Source: Candidatus Magasanikiibacteriota bacterium
Lineage (GTDB): Bacteria; Patescibacteriota; Patescibacteriia; Magasanikbacterales; 2-02-FULL-50-9b
Assembly: GCA_903893485.1 (NCBI GenBank)
Contig: CAITMK010000015.1
Location: forward strand, 1 to 39,567
DNA length: 39,567 nucleotides
Direction of reading: 5' to 3'
A program made the position numbers and the translations under genes. Positions 8,168 through 16,401 of the stretch are shown here, one piece after another. How positions within the stretch are numbered: position 1 is the stretch's first letter; each line of letters starts with the position of its first letter. The notes under the pieces are model-generated. The model was not told where the DNA came from. It made no database searches and saw nothing but the letters and a program-made list of their open reading frames with translations.

Positions 8168-9435
8168 TTTTTACCAAAGTCCCGCATTTGTCGTTTTTTT
8201 CGTTGATAAGTAATTGCAAACCGATGCGACTCATTGCGCACTTTTACAAAAATGTGTCCGTATAATCGAATCGCACGATCGAGCGCCACATTGCGCCGAT
8301 CAAACACGTATCGAATATTTTTTCGCTGCGCACCTTTGGCAATACCAACAACCGGCCGCGCGACGCCGTGCTCTTTTAATAATTTCACAATTGCATTTAC
8401 TTGGCCCTCGCCGCCATCGATGAAAAAAATCTCTGGCAGTGGCCATTCACTGTGCGCCAAACGACGCGTTAACGTTTCGCGCAATGCGCCGACATCATTA
8501 CTTTTCGTAAATCCTTTAATTTCAAACTTGCGATATTGTGATTTATCCGCCTCACCTGCGTTAAATACCACCATGCTCGCAACCATGCCAGTGCCACCCA
8601 AATGCGAAATGTCGTATCCTTCTACGCGCTTAAATGGGTTGACCGTTAAATTACTTGGCGGCGCTTCGTCATCGGTTTGATTAATGAGCGCAATGTCTTG
8701 AATATGCTGCAACGCAAATAATTGATTGCGCAGAAGCGCTGCTTGTTCAAAATCATGAGCCGTCGCGGCGCGCGTCATTTCCATGTGTAAATTTTTTTCA
8801 ACGGAATTGCGCTTGCCATTTAAAAACATGGCCATACGCGCCAAAATTTTTTTATATGCAGCTGGCGTGATGGCACGCGTACACACGCCCGGGCAACGGC
8901 CGATCTGCGCGTTAAAACACGGACGTTTTTGATCCGGAAAACAATCGCTCCACGGAAAAATTTTGCGCATCAAATCGAGCGCCTGCCGCACCATTTTGGC
9001 ACTCATGAACGGGCCCCACCGTTTTGGATACAACTTCCCCGCGCCCGACAAATCCAAATCCTTACCACGCACCAGCACCACGCGCGGATATTCATCGGCG
9101 GTAAAACAAATCCACAAAAAACTTTTGTCGTCTTTCAGCAAAACATTGTACGGCGGTTTATGCTGCTGAATCATTTTTGCTTCGAGCAAAAGCGCTTCCA
9201 AAACCGTTGGCGTTTCGTGATATTCGATGTGCGCAATTTCTGAAGCAACTTCTTCGATGGCGCGCGTTGGGCCATTTTTGCCAGGCGCACGAAAATATGA
9301 TGCCACGCGCGAGCGGAGCGATGTTGCTTTGCCCACGTACATTAAGATGCCTTTACTATTAAAAAATAAATACACACCAGGCGCCTCTGGCAATTTTGAC
9401 CGCTCTGAAACCAAAAGCTTTGGCGATTTATTCAT
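8164..9435 (-). CDS. uvrC: Excinuclease ABC subunit C, C-terminally short form
   Basis: GIY-YIG region LPEAPGVYLFFNSKGILMYVGKATSLRSRVASYF; UVR-like segment; YDISHLGGTGMVASMVVF; IDGGEGQ; RNESHRFAITYQRKKR. Confidence 0.95.
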   Translation of the reverse strand: MNKSPKLLVSERSKLPEAPGVYLFFNSKGILMYVGKATSLRSRVASYFRAPGKNGPTRAIEEVASEIAHIEYHETPTVLEALLLEAKMIQQHKPPYNVLLKDDKSFLWICFTADEYPRVVLVRGKDLDLSGAGKLYPKRWGPFMSAKMVRQALDLMRKIFPWSDCFPDQKRPCFNAQIGRCPGVCTRAITPAAYKKILARMAMFLNGKRNSVEKNLHMEMTRAATAHDFEQAALLRNQLFALQHIQDIALINQTDDEAPPSNLTVNPFKRVEGYDISHLGGTGMVASMVVFNAGEADKSQYRKFEIKGFTKSNDVGALRETLTRRLAHSEWPLPEIFFIDGGEGQVNAIVKLLKEHGVARPVVGIAKGAQRKNIRYVFDRRNVALDRAIRLYGHIFVKVRNESHRFAITYQRKKRQMRDFGKN

Positions 9436-9436
9436 A

Positions 9437-10435
9437 TTATTCGATACCAACAGTTACGGCGCCCGTGCAAACACCCGCGACCAAATCGGATGGAAATTGC
9501 AACCGCATATATACCGGCTTCGTTGATGAAGCGGTTGTCGTTGCAACCGGAATATTTAATCCAAATTGCAGTGGCGTGGACGATGAAAGTGCGGTCATAC
9601 TTCCGATTTCCGCGGGACTTCCTGCCGCATACACGTTTTCAGGTGGAATCGTTCCACTTGCGCCAGGCGATTCACTATCATTATGCCGACAAAGCAATGG
9701 TGATGATTCGACTGAAATATTTGTAAGCGGTGTATTTCCTGCATCTTCAACATCAAGCGTTTGCTGCGCCGAAACCGCACCGAACGCGAGCGATCCAAAT
9801 GAGACGCTATGCCCTGCCGCAATCCCCGGCGATAACGCGACTTCAAAGTGCGCTGACGTATAGCCAGGTGATGTGTTATCGGTTGAGCCAGAACTTAACA
9901 TTGTTTGATCGAGCGGCGAAACAAACGCGGTCCACTGATCCGCAGAATACTCTCCAAGGTCCGTTGCATCCGCGTTATATGCTACATTAAAATCACATTC
10001 AAAATTTGCCGTGGTGCCAGAACAATCGGTAATGGTGCAACCTTGCACAGCATAACAACTGTTACCACCATCTGAAACCATAAACCCGCTTGAAATGCAG
10101 GAGGTGACCGATCCGCGTTGCAATAAGGCATCCACGCGGCCTCCGGTGGTTACCTGAGAACATCCATCGGCATCAACAAAACTACCAACTACTTTAACCG
10201 GCACCGTGGCGCCGGCAACTAAGGTAAGCGGCGCATCAACCGACACGGTGCTTGAGGTTGCGGTGGCGACAATTGAGGTGATTGTTGCGGTTGGTGCATT
10301 GTTATTTGGATTATCAGGCGTGGTGACATCCGCATGCGTTCGAATATTTACGAAAATAAAAATCGCCAGCATGCTCGCGCCGCCTAAAAATATTTTAAAA
10401 ATGGTATGGGGGAATTCTGAAAAATTGTGTTTCAC
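9437..10435 (-). CDS. Secreted Cys-rich surface protein, paralog A
   Basis: Signal-like N-terminus ending RTHA|D; eight Cys shared with 15149-16114 and 16402-17964. GTG start, immediately downstream of the exosortase gene. Confidence 0.8.
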   Translation of the reverse strand: MKHNFSEFPHTIFKIFLGGASMLAIFIFVNIRTHADVTTPDNPNNNAPTATITSIVATATSSTVSVDAPLTLVAGATVPVKVVGSFVDADGCSQVTTGGRVDALLQRGSVTSCISSGFMVSDGGNSCYAVQGCTITDCSGTTANFECDFNVAYNADATDLGEYSADQWTAFVSPLDQTMLSSGSTDNTSPGYTSAHFEVALSPGIAAGHSVSFGSLAFGAVSAQQTLDVEDAGNTPLTNISVESSPLLCRHNDSESPGASGTIPPENVYAAGSPAEIGSMTALSSSTPLQFGLNIPVATTTASSTKPVYMRLQFPSDLVAGVCTGAVTVGIE

Positions 10436-10443
10436 ACAGTTTT

Positions 10444-11355
10444 TTACTTCTTTAGCATAACATATTTTACTGCCCAGGTCATGTACGTCATGAAAAAAAA
10501 TAGGAACAAAATAGAACCTGCAAAACTATGAAATGTGGTGACTGCAAAAGTGGGTGAAATATATGCGCCAATCAGCAATAACAAAAAAATACGTAAAAAA
10601 TTTACTATTGCGGCGCCAATGATACCGCTAAAAAATACAATCGCGATTCGCCGCGCGGACAGCTGCTTTCCCAAATTGAGCAATAAAAAATATGAGGCGA
10701 TACTGAGCATGATGAATGCGCTCATGGCGCCCAGCCCCGCACATTTTGAACCAATAAAAACGGTAAAATTATTAATCGTAATTTGAAATGTCGAGACGTT
10801 GATTACCTGTGCAATATGCAACAGCGAAAAAATATTGCCGAGCACCCATAAAATGACGCGGCTCATTTGCTGCCACGCCTGATCCATATAAAATGAAAAT
10901 AGGGTAAGCAAGATGGTGCACACCACAACAACTTGAAAAAATTCAGCTTTTTTCTTAAAAAATGAAACTGGAAAAAAATAAAGAAAAATAAAAATGGTTC
11001 GCAAACCATTCAGAAAAAATTCGAAGAAAACACGATCAACTGAATGTGCAAAAAAAGATACGCGCGTTGGAAACAGCATACAGAGTACTGCGAGGCATCC
11101 GAAGAAAAATCTTTTTTTTATTGCGATCGATTCACTTTGGTGCTTTTGCCATGTACCCCATTGCACCCCAACCATAAAAATCATCAGCGCATAAAAAAAA
11201 TAATCGATGACCGGATCGGTGGTATGAAGTGCATAGCCAAAAAAGTGCTGCGTATAGGCTGTGCGCGCGATTCCTGCCACCAAACTCACTGCCAGGGCAA
11301 CCAAAACCTTCATGCCGTCAAAATAATTTTGTTTTAAAATCTCGTTGAACTTCAT
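10444..11355 (-). CDS. Exosortase/archaeosortase family protein (membrane transpeptidase-like)
   Basis: 303 aa, polytopic; Cys205 in VFIGSKCAGLGAMSAFIML, Arg255 in AAIVNFLRIFLLLLIGAY, His276 in TTFHSFAGSILFLFFF: the Cys/Arg/His arrangement of the exosortase superfamily. Confidence 0.88.
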   Translation of the reverse strand: MKFNEILKQNYFDGMKVLVALAVSLVAGIARTAYTQHFFGYALHTTDPVIDYFFYALMIFMVGVQWGTWQKHQSESIAIKKRFFFGCLAVLCMLFPTRVSFFAHSVDRVFFEFFLNGLRTIFIFLYFFPVSFFKKKAEFFQVVVVCTILLTLFSFYMDQAWQQMSRVILWVLGNIFSLLHIAQVINVSTFQITINNFTVFIGSKCAGLGAMSAFIMLSIASYFLLLNLGKQLSARRIAIVFFSGIIGAAIVNFLRIFLLLLIGAYISPTFAVTTFHSFAGSILFLFFFMTYMTWAVKYVMLKK

Positions 11356-11373
11356 ACGCTGTCATGATATCAT
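11345..11373. promoter_or_regulatory. Symmetric bidirectional promoter between exosortase and its putative substrate
   Basis: Perfect palindrome ATGATATCAT (11364-11373) gives TGATATCAT (extended -10) on both strands; plus-strand -35 TTGAAC (11345-11350) with 17-nt spacer. ATGs lie 8 nt (minus) and 9 nt (plus) from the -10 hexamers. Confidence 0.65.
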
Positions 11374-11382
11374 ATTACCATT

Positions 11383-12825
11383 ATGTGGCATAAAAAGTTT
11401 GGCGTAATTTTTGTTTTTTTACTCGCACTTTTTTTAATGCCGCGACATGCCTTTGCAACCGCACCAACCTGGACTGCTTACGATGCGGGCACTGATTATT
11501 CAAGTCCTGAAGGCGTTCAAATTCGATTTAATAGTAGCACCAACGAGTTTGGATTTCTTTATTTTCAAAATGGTGCAACTTGCTGTACTTCAGATGGTTA
11601 TTTTAGATTATTTTTCTCCACTTCAACTGATGGAAGCAGTTTGAGTTCACGCACTACCGTTGAAACAATTGATACAAATGTTTGGGCCATGCAGGAATCT
11701 GCTTCAAACCTCGCGGTTTCAGAAACCGGCCAATATGTGTATCTCCGCCCGAGCGTCACACGCGGCGTTTCGGATGGTTCCTATTTTGGACAACGTCAAT
11801 CGGATGGCACGTGGGTTAATTATTCGCCATCAGGATTATCAAACGCGTTTGGGCGAGGCACCCTGTTAGATGCGTCCGGTGGAGTTTATGCATTTGCAAC
11901 TGAATATCAAGATCAAGAAAATAGCGCGAATCGCAAAATTATTTTTGCAACCTCTAACGACAACGGCATTACCTTTACGCCCGTTACAGTTGCATCAGAC
12001 CTCAGTGCGCAAGCAAGTGAAGCCGATCTTTTAAAAACCGCGTCTGGTTATGCCATTGTGTGGCTCAGCGAAGACGCTAAAATTCACATAACTTTTAGCA
12101 CCAACAATGGCGCCACCTGGTCAACACCGATTGATCATGTGGCATCAACGCTGCCGCTCGCCATGATCAGCAGCATTTCATCAGCAGTTGATACGTCAGG
12201 CAACATATGGGTGGCCTATCCGATTGCATCTGGTTCTGATGTTGGCGCCATTTCAGTTGAGCTGCGCCTATTAAAATTTCCCTCTGGCGGAACCGAGTGG
12301 AATTCCCCCGAGAGCATTGATAACGTACTTGCTGACGGTATCACGAGCTGGAATCCTGCATGGACGTCAATACAAGCCGCGGGACTTCAGTTGGTTAACG
12401 GAACCACGCCAATTATTGGCTACTACAAACTTGGATCCCAGGCGGGATTAAGTAAACCAGGATCAATTAATTATGCCCTTCGCGAACCCGGAACCGGCTG
12501 CAGCGGCACTGATGGTACAAATTTTAGATGTGGTATTATCGACTCCACTCTTACCGAAACGATCAATAGTTTTGATTCAGGATTTGCGGCGCCAATGGGA
12601 ATGGCTGTTCACGGCTCTCGCGTTGTCGTTGGATACCCGCAAATTGGAGATAACGCTCGATTTCGCGTTGCATACACTGATGTTACTCTCGATGCCAGCT
12701 CAAGCACGCCTACATCAACTAGCGGCGGTGGTATTCCAGAATTTTCAACCTATGTCTATATCGCCACCATGTGCGGTGGACTTATTTTTCTTATCAAAAA
12801 ATCAGAATCTTGGAAATCGTTATAA
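11383..12825 (+). CDS. Secreted Asp-box (BNR-like) protein with PEF-CTERM-like C-terminal sorting signal; candidate exosortase substrate
   Basis: Signal peptide MWHKKFGVIFVFLLALFLMPRHAFA; Asp-box-like FATSNDNGITFTP and FSTNNGATWSTP; C-terminus SSSTPTSTSGGGIPEFSTYVYIATMCGGLIFLIKKSESWKSL (S/T/G linker, PEF, TM, basic tail). Confidence 0.88.
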   Translation: MWHKKFGVIFVFLLALFLMPRHAFATAPTWTAYDAGTDYSSPEGVQIRFNSSTNEFGFLYFQNGATCCTSDGYFRLFFSTSTDGSSLSSRTTVETIDTNVWAMQESASNLAVSETGQYVYLRPSVTRGVSDGSYFGQRQSDGTWVNYSPSGLSNAFGRGTLLDASGGVYAFATEYQDQENSANRKIIFATSNDNGITFTPVTVASDLSAQASEADLLKTASGYAIVWLSEDAKIHITFSTNNGATWSTPIDHVASTLPLAMISSISSAVDTSGNIWVAYPIASGSDVGAISVELRLLKFPSGGTEWNSPESIDNVLADGITSWNPAWTSIQAAGLQLVNGTTPIIGYYKLGSQAGLSKPGSINYALREPGTGCSGTDGTNFRCGIIDSTLTETINSFDSGFAAPMGMAVHGSRVVVGYPQIGDNARFRVAYTDVTLDASSSTPTSTSGGGIPEFSTYVYIATMCGGLIFLIKKSESWKSL

Positions 12826-13326
12826 CTCCTTAGCGAGTGCCGCGGCAGTTGCTGCATCAACATCGCCTGTTTGTTTCAGCCGGATCTTTTTTTGATAAGC
12901 AATAACAGCTGCTTTGGTTCGCGGACCATAAATCCCATCCTGACCGCGCGGCACCACTAACATTTTTTTGCGAGTTAAAATTTGTTGTATCACTAATACG
13001 GCAGCGCCACGAGATCCATTTTTTACTGGCAGTACCGTCACTTTTGCTGGCGCAGGTACTGTGTTTGCGGGAACCACTACAGGTTGTTTTATCGGCAAAA
13101 TATTAGGAGGTAATACCGGACCGATAAAAGGTTTTGATTTAACACCGGTCGTTGGATCGGTACTTGATCGTGCAGAAGAACTTATGTAATGCTGTGGGGG
13201 TGTTGCGGGCTGTGGCGGCGTGATGCCAATCGTAACCGAAGTATGAACCGTCAAATCATTTGCAAAAACAATAGAGGGCAAAAAAATAGTTCCTAAAAAA
13301 ATTACGCCAACCGCAATCGGCTTCAT
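12820..13326 (-). CDS. Secreted peptidoglycan-binding domain protein
   Basis: Signal peptide MKPIAVGVIFLGTIFLPSIVFA; C-terminal PG_binding_1-like VKNGSRGAAVLVIQQILTRKKMLV...GIYGPRTKAAVIAYQKKIRLKQTGDVDAATAAAL. Confidence 0.85.
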   Translation of the reverse strand: MKPIAVGVIFLGTIFLPSIVFANDLTVHTSVTIGITPPQPATPPQHYISSSARSSTDPTTGVKSKPFIGPVLPPNILPIKQPVVVPANTVPAPAKVTVLPVKNGSRGAAVLVIQQILTRKKMLVVPRGQDGIYGPRTKAAVIAYQKKIRLKQTGDVDAATAAALAKEL

Positions 13327-13327
13327 A

Positions 13328-13672
13328 TTAATGTTGAAACTTAAAGATCGACGCGATAATAAGTCCGCCAGCAATCAAAAAAACAATCGTAAATAAAAGC
13401 CTAATCGCAAAATATATTTTCAAAAAATGATCGAACGAAAGCGCGGTCCGGCCATATCTTTTTTTGTCATGTGTACCAATTTTATCAAATGAATCCGCTA
13501 CCGAATACCGTAAGATAAACGGTACATGGCGCGGATTAATGCTGAGGGTGAATCCCGCAAGCACGGTTGCAAACAAAAAACCACACACAAAGCCAATTAA
13601 TAAATCGCTATGAAAAAAATCAATAACAAAAATTCGTGCTTCTGCTAAAAGTGGTATAATGCTGTCCAACAT
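13328..13672 (-). CDS. Small membrane protein
   Basis: Two hydrophobic segments; TAA-T-ATG junction with the PG-binding gene. Confidence 0.6.
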   Translation of the reverse strand: MLDSIIPLLAEARIFVIDFFHSDLLIGFVCGFLFATVLAGFTLSINPRHVPFILRYSVADSFDKIGTHDKKRYGRTALSFDHFLKIYFAIRLLFTIVFLIAGGLIIASIFKFQH

Positions 13673-14216
13673 GAACTCAGTATATCACAACGAAAAATAT
13701 CCTCGCCACCCGCATGAACGTGGTGCGATTATTTTTGAGCGATTTTTTTTGTGGATGCTCACGGGCGCCGCGACTTTTTTTATCCTTTGTTTACTAACCA
13801 AATTTTTTATCGTTGACGGCGGCATTATCGAAGGACCTTCCATGGAGCCGACATTTACATCAGGATCTTACTTTATAATCAATAAAACCGCATTTTATTT
13901 TGCCCCGCCGAAACGCGGCGATATTGTACAAATAATTCGTGATAATCGATTAATTATCAAGCGCATTATCGGTGTGCCGGGCGATGTAATTACCATAAAA
14001 CAAGGAGCTGTTTGGGTCAATGGCATTCGGCTGCCAGAGCCGTACCTGCCACCATTCACCGACACCTCACTTTTGGGCCAACACGGCGAAAAAGACTATA
14101 CCCTTCATGCGAAAGAATATTTTGTACTTGGTGATAATCGTATTCAAAGTTCTGATTCACGCATTTTTGGACCAATTCTTCGCAGCACGATTATCGGCAA
14201 AATTATAAAGCTTTAA
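13671..14216 (+). CDS. lepB: Signal peptidase I
   Basis: IIEGPSMEPTFTSGSYFIINK (catalytic Ser), RGDIVQI...LIIKRIIGVPGDVI (catalytic Lys), FVLGDNRIQSSDSRIFGPI. Confidence 0.96.
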   Translation: MNSVYHNEKYPRHPHERGAIIFERFFLWMLTGAATFFILCLLTKFFIVDGGIIEGPSMEPTFTSGSYFIINKTAFYFAPPKRGDIVQIIRDNRLIIKRIIGVPGDVITIKQGAVWVNGIRLPEPYLPPFTDTSLLGQHGEKDYTLHAKEYFVLGDNRIQSSDSRIFGPILRSTIIGKIIKL

Positions 14217-15135
14217 AATATCCTACAAAGTGAGTCTGAGGATCCTGAGTCGTAAAAACTGCGCGCGTATTATTTGTAACATTTAATAGTTCGTATACGC
14301 CTCGGGTTCGGAGCATAAGCGCGTTTTCCGACACCGGCCGTACTTCCGTCCAAGGCCAGACTAAGAACGTTTTCTTTACGTGCGTTGCCAGATTCTCTGC
14401 GCGGATAAATGGCCCAAATCGTGCATAATGAAATGCGTTTGGCGTTGCAACAAGCTGCTTTACTGCGGCAGTAACATAATCGCTGGAAACTGATTTTGGC
14501 GCGTCATCCCATGGATCAAATGAAAAATAATGACGCGTGGTTTGATCAGCAATTAGTAATTCTCGAGGCATCTGTTTGTTCCAAAAAGCAAGTATGTGCG
14601 GTGAAGTACTTGTTGGCGCATGTAAAATACCGGTTAGTACATCCGCGCAAGGAAATCCTGGCGCTGTTATATCCGCCACACAAGAATAATAATCATTTTT
14701 TTTGTCCGCACGAATCCCCGTTACGAGCGCGTAGGTGCCCAAAGGGTTCATACCAACTTGCGTAATTCTGCCTGGCAATTGTGAAATCGCAAACTGTTTT
14801 CCAGATACTCCGTCTAATACATACAATCGCTGTTCATTTTTTTGCGTTTCTGTTTCGCCAAAAACAGCTACCACTTGTGGCGACACAAAATTTGCCTGCC
14901 ACTGCCCGGGAAATGTTTGCGCAACTCCATCGGTGATTCTCAGCAAGGTAAGCGTTGACGATGCAGCATTAGGTGATGAATAAATCCCGATAAGCGGCGA
15001 TCGGCCGCCATCAGCCGCGGAAATTCCTGTGACGCGCGCCACATGATGCGGAATTTGAATTCCTAGTCCAAAAAATAAGGCGGCGCACAAAATAATAAAA
15101 CCACCTATGCTAATAAGTGGTTTTATATGGTTCAT
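14203..15135 (-). CDS. Membrane-anchored protein, possible beta-propeller-like ectodomain
   Basis: N-terminal TM (LISIGGFIILCAALFFGLGI) and repeated beta-rich segments; no family recognised. Confidence 0.65.
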   Translation of the reverse strand: MNHIKPLISIGGFIILCAALFFGLGIQIPHHVARVTGISAADGGRSPLIGIYSSPNAASSTLTLLRITDGVAQTFPGQWQANFVSPQVVAVFGETETQKNEQRLYVLDGVSGKQFAISQLPGRITQVGMNPLGTYALVTGIRADKKNDYYSCVADITAPGFPCADVLTGILHAPTSTSPHILAFWNKQMPRELLIADQTTRHYFSFDPWDDAPKSVSSDYVTAAVKQLVATPNAFHYARFGPFIRAENLATHVKKTFLVWPWTEVRPVSENALMLRTRGVYELLNVTNNTRAVFTTQDPQTHFVGYFKAL

Positions 15136-15148
15136 AAGTCCGCGTAAA

Positions 15149-16114
15149 TTACTCCGTGCTAAACGTGAGTGTGCCCGTACAAGTACCATTTACATCAGAT
15201 GCAGGTGTTTTTAAATTGAAGTAAGTTGTTGACGCCATGACGGTAGATGTTGCAAAACTAGAGCCAATACTAAGTCCTGTAGAAACAGCGGTGACATGAT
15301 CTGAATTAAGTGCGGTCATGCTATCGTACGAGACATTCGTTGTTGCAAATTTGATGTTCTGTACAGGAATAACGCCGGGTGTACAAGTCATATCGGTACC
15401 CGTAATTGCAACACCTTCACCTTCTTTATTGCCAGTATTTGTAATAGATAATGCAACACTGCTCGTAGTGGCATTGAGCCCCATGGATCCAAACGCAATG
15501 TCGCCACTTAAACTAATTGCAGTAAGTTGTGCAATTTCAAAGGTCCGCGGAGAAGAAAGATTCGCGGAACCACCACCTGCCCCTATCATTGTTGCGTCCT
15601 GCGTATTCACAATTGCTTTCCAAGTATCTGCTTCATATAAACTTCCGGTATTTGTTGGATCCGCATTAAACCAAACAGGAACGGAACAGTCGAACTGACC
15701 CGTGGTTCCGCTACAGCTACTCAATGAGCAACTTGTTGCGAGAAAACAATGCGCACTTTCTGGACTGCCACCGACGCAGTCAGGACTTGATCCATGATAA
15801 ATTACGCCGTCCATTCTGCCACCTGATGTTACATCGGTGCAGCCATTGTCATCACTGAAAGTTCCCTTAATATGCACGGTTGTTACGGTTCCGTCCGTCA
15901 ATGTAAGTGCTGAACCATCTGATTCAATCGTTGAACTTGTGGCATTCGTTATGTAATTGATTGTTGCAGTCGGGATTGCATTAGTTGTTGACGCAGACAC
16001 GTTTATGGTTTTGTCCGCACTGGTTTTCATGACCACGAATACCACGATCACCAATAAGGCGCCCAGGCCAAGGAGTGTCGCAGCGATCCAATGCTGTTTA
16101 ATTTCTTTGTCCAT
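15149..16114 (-). CDS. Secreted Cys-rich surface protein, paralog B
   Basis: Signal-like N-terminus ending MKTSA|D; eight-Cys pattern; C-terminal domain LTAISLSGDIAFGSMGLN...CTGTLTFSTE closely matches paralog C. Confidence 0.82.
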   Translation of the reverse strand: MDKEIKQHWIAATLLGLGALLVIVVFVVMKTSADKTINVSASTTNAIPTATINYITNATSSTIESDGSALTLTDGTVTTVHIKGTFSDDNGCTDVTSGGRMDGVIYHGSSPDCVGGSPESAHCFLATSCSLSSCSGTTGQFDCSVPVWFNADPTNTGSLYEADTWKAIVNTQDATMIGAGGGSANLSSPRTFEIAQLTAISLSGDIAFGSMGLNATTSSVALSITNTGNKEGEGVAITGTDMTCTPGVIPVQNIKFATTNVSYDSMTALNSDHVTAVSTGLSIGSSFATSTVMASTTYFNLKTPASDVNGTCTGTLTFSTE

Positions 16115-16118
16115 ATAT

Positions 16119-16352
16119 TTATTTCTTAATGATCTGGACCTCGGTCCGGACAATTGGTGGCGCGCTAATATGTTGCACCTCTGTAGAATTTTGTTGTATC
16201 GCCGGAGTATTCAAATTAGCAGCTGCAATAAATTGTGTGCGATGGCTAAGCTCATAAATTGTATAAATAGTTACGGCGCATACCGCGATCCATGCAACGA
16301 TGTATGGAATCACTGCCTCTTTCCAATTTGGACGATACAATTTTTTTGCCAT
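16119..16352 (-). CDS. Small bitopic membrane protein (77 aa)
   Basis: MAKKLYRPNWKEAVIPYIVAWIAVCAVTIYTIYELS...; AGGAAAAT before ATG; lies between paralogs B and C. Confidence 0.6.
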   Translation of the reverse strand: MAKKLYRPNWKEAVIPYIVAWIAVCAVTIYTIYELSHRTQFIAAANLNTPAIQQNSTEVQHISAPPIVRTEVQIIKK

Positions 16353-16401
16353 ATTTTCCTATGAGAAATAGTATACACTATTTTAATTGGATGTGCGATT
16401 T

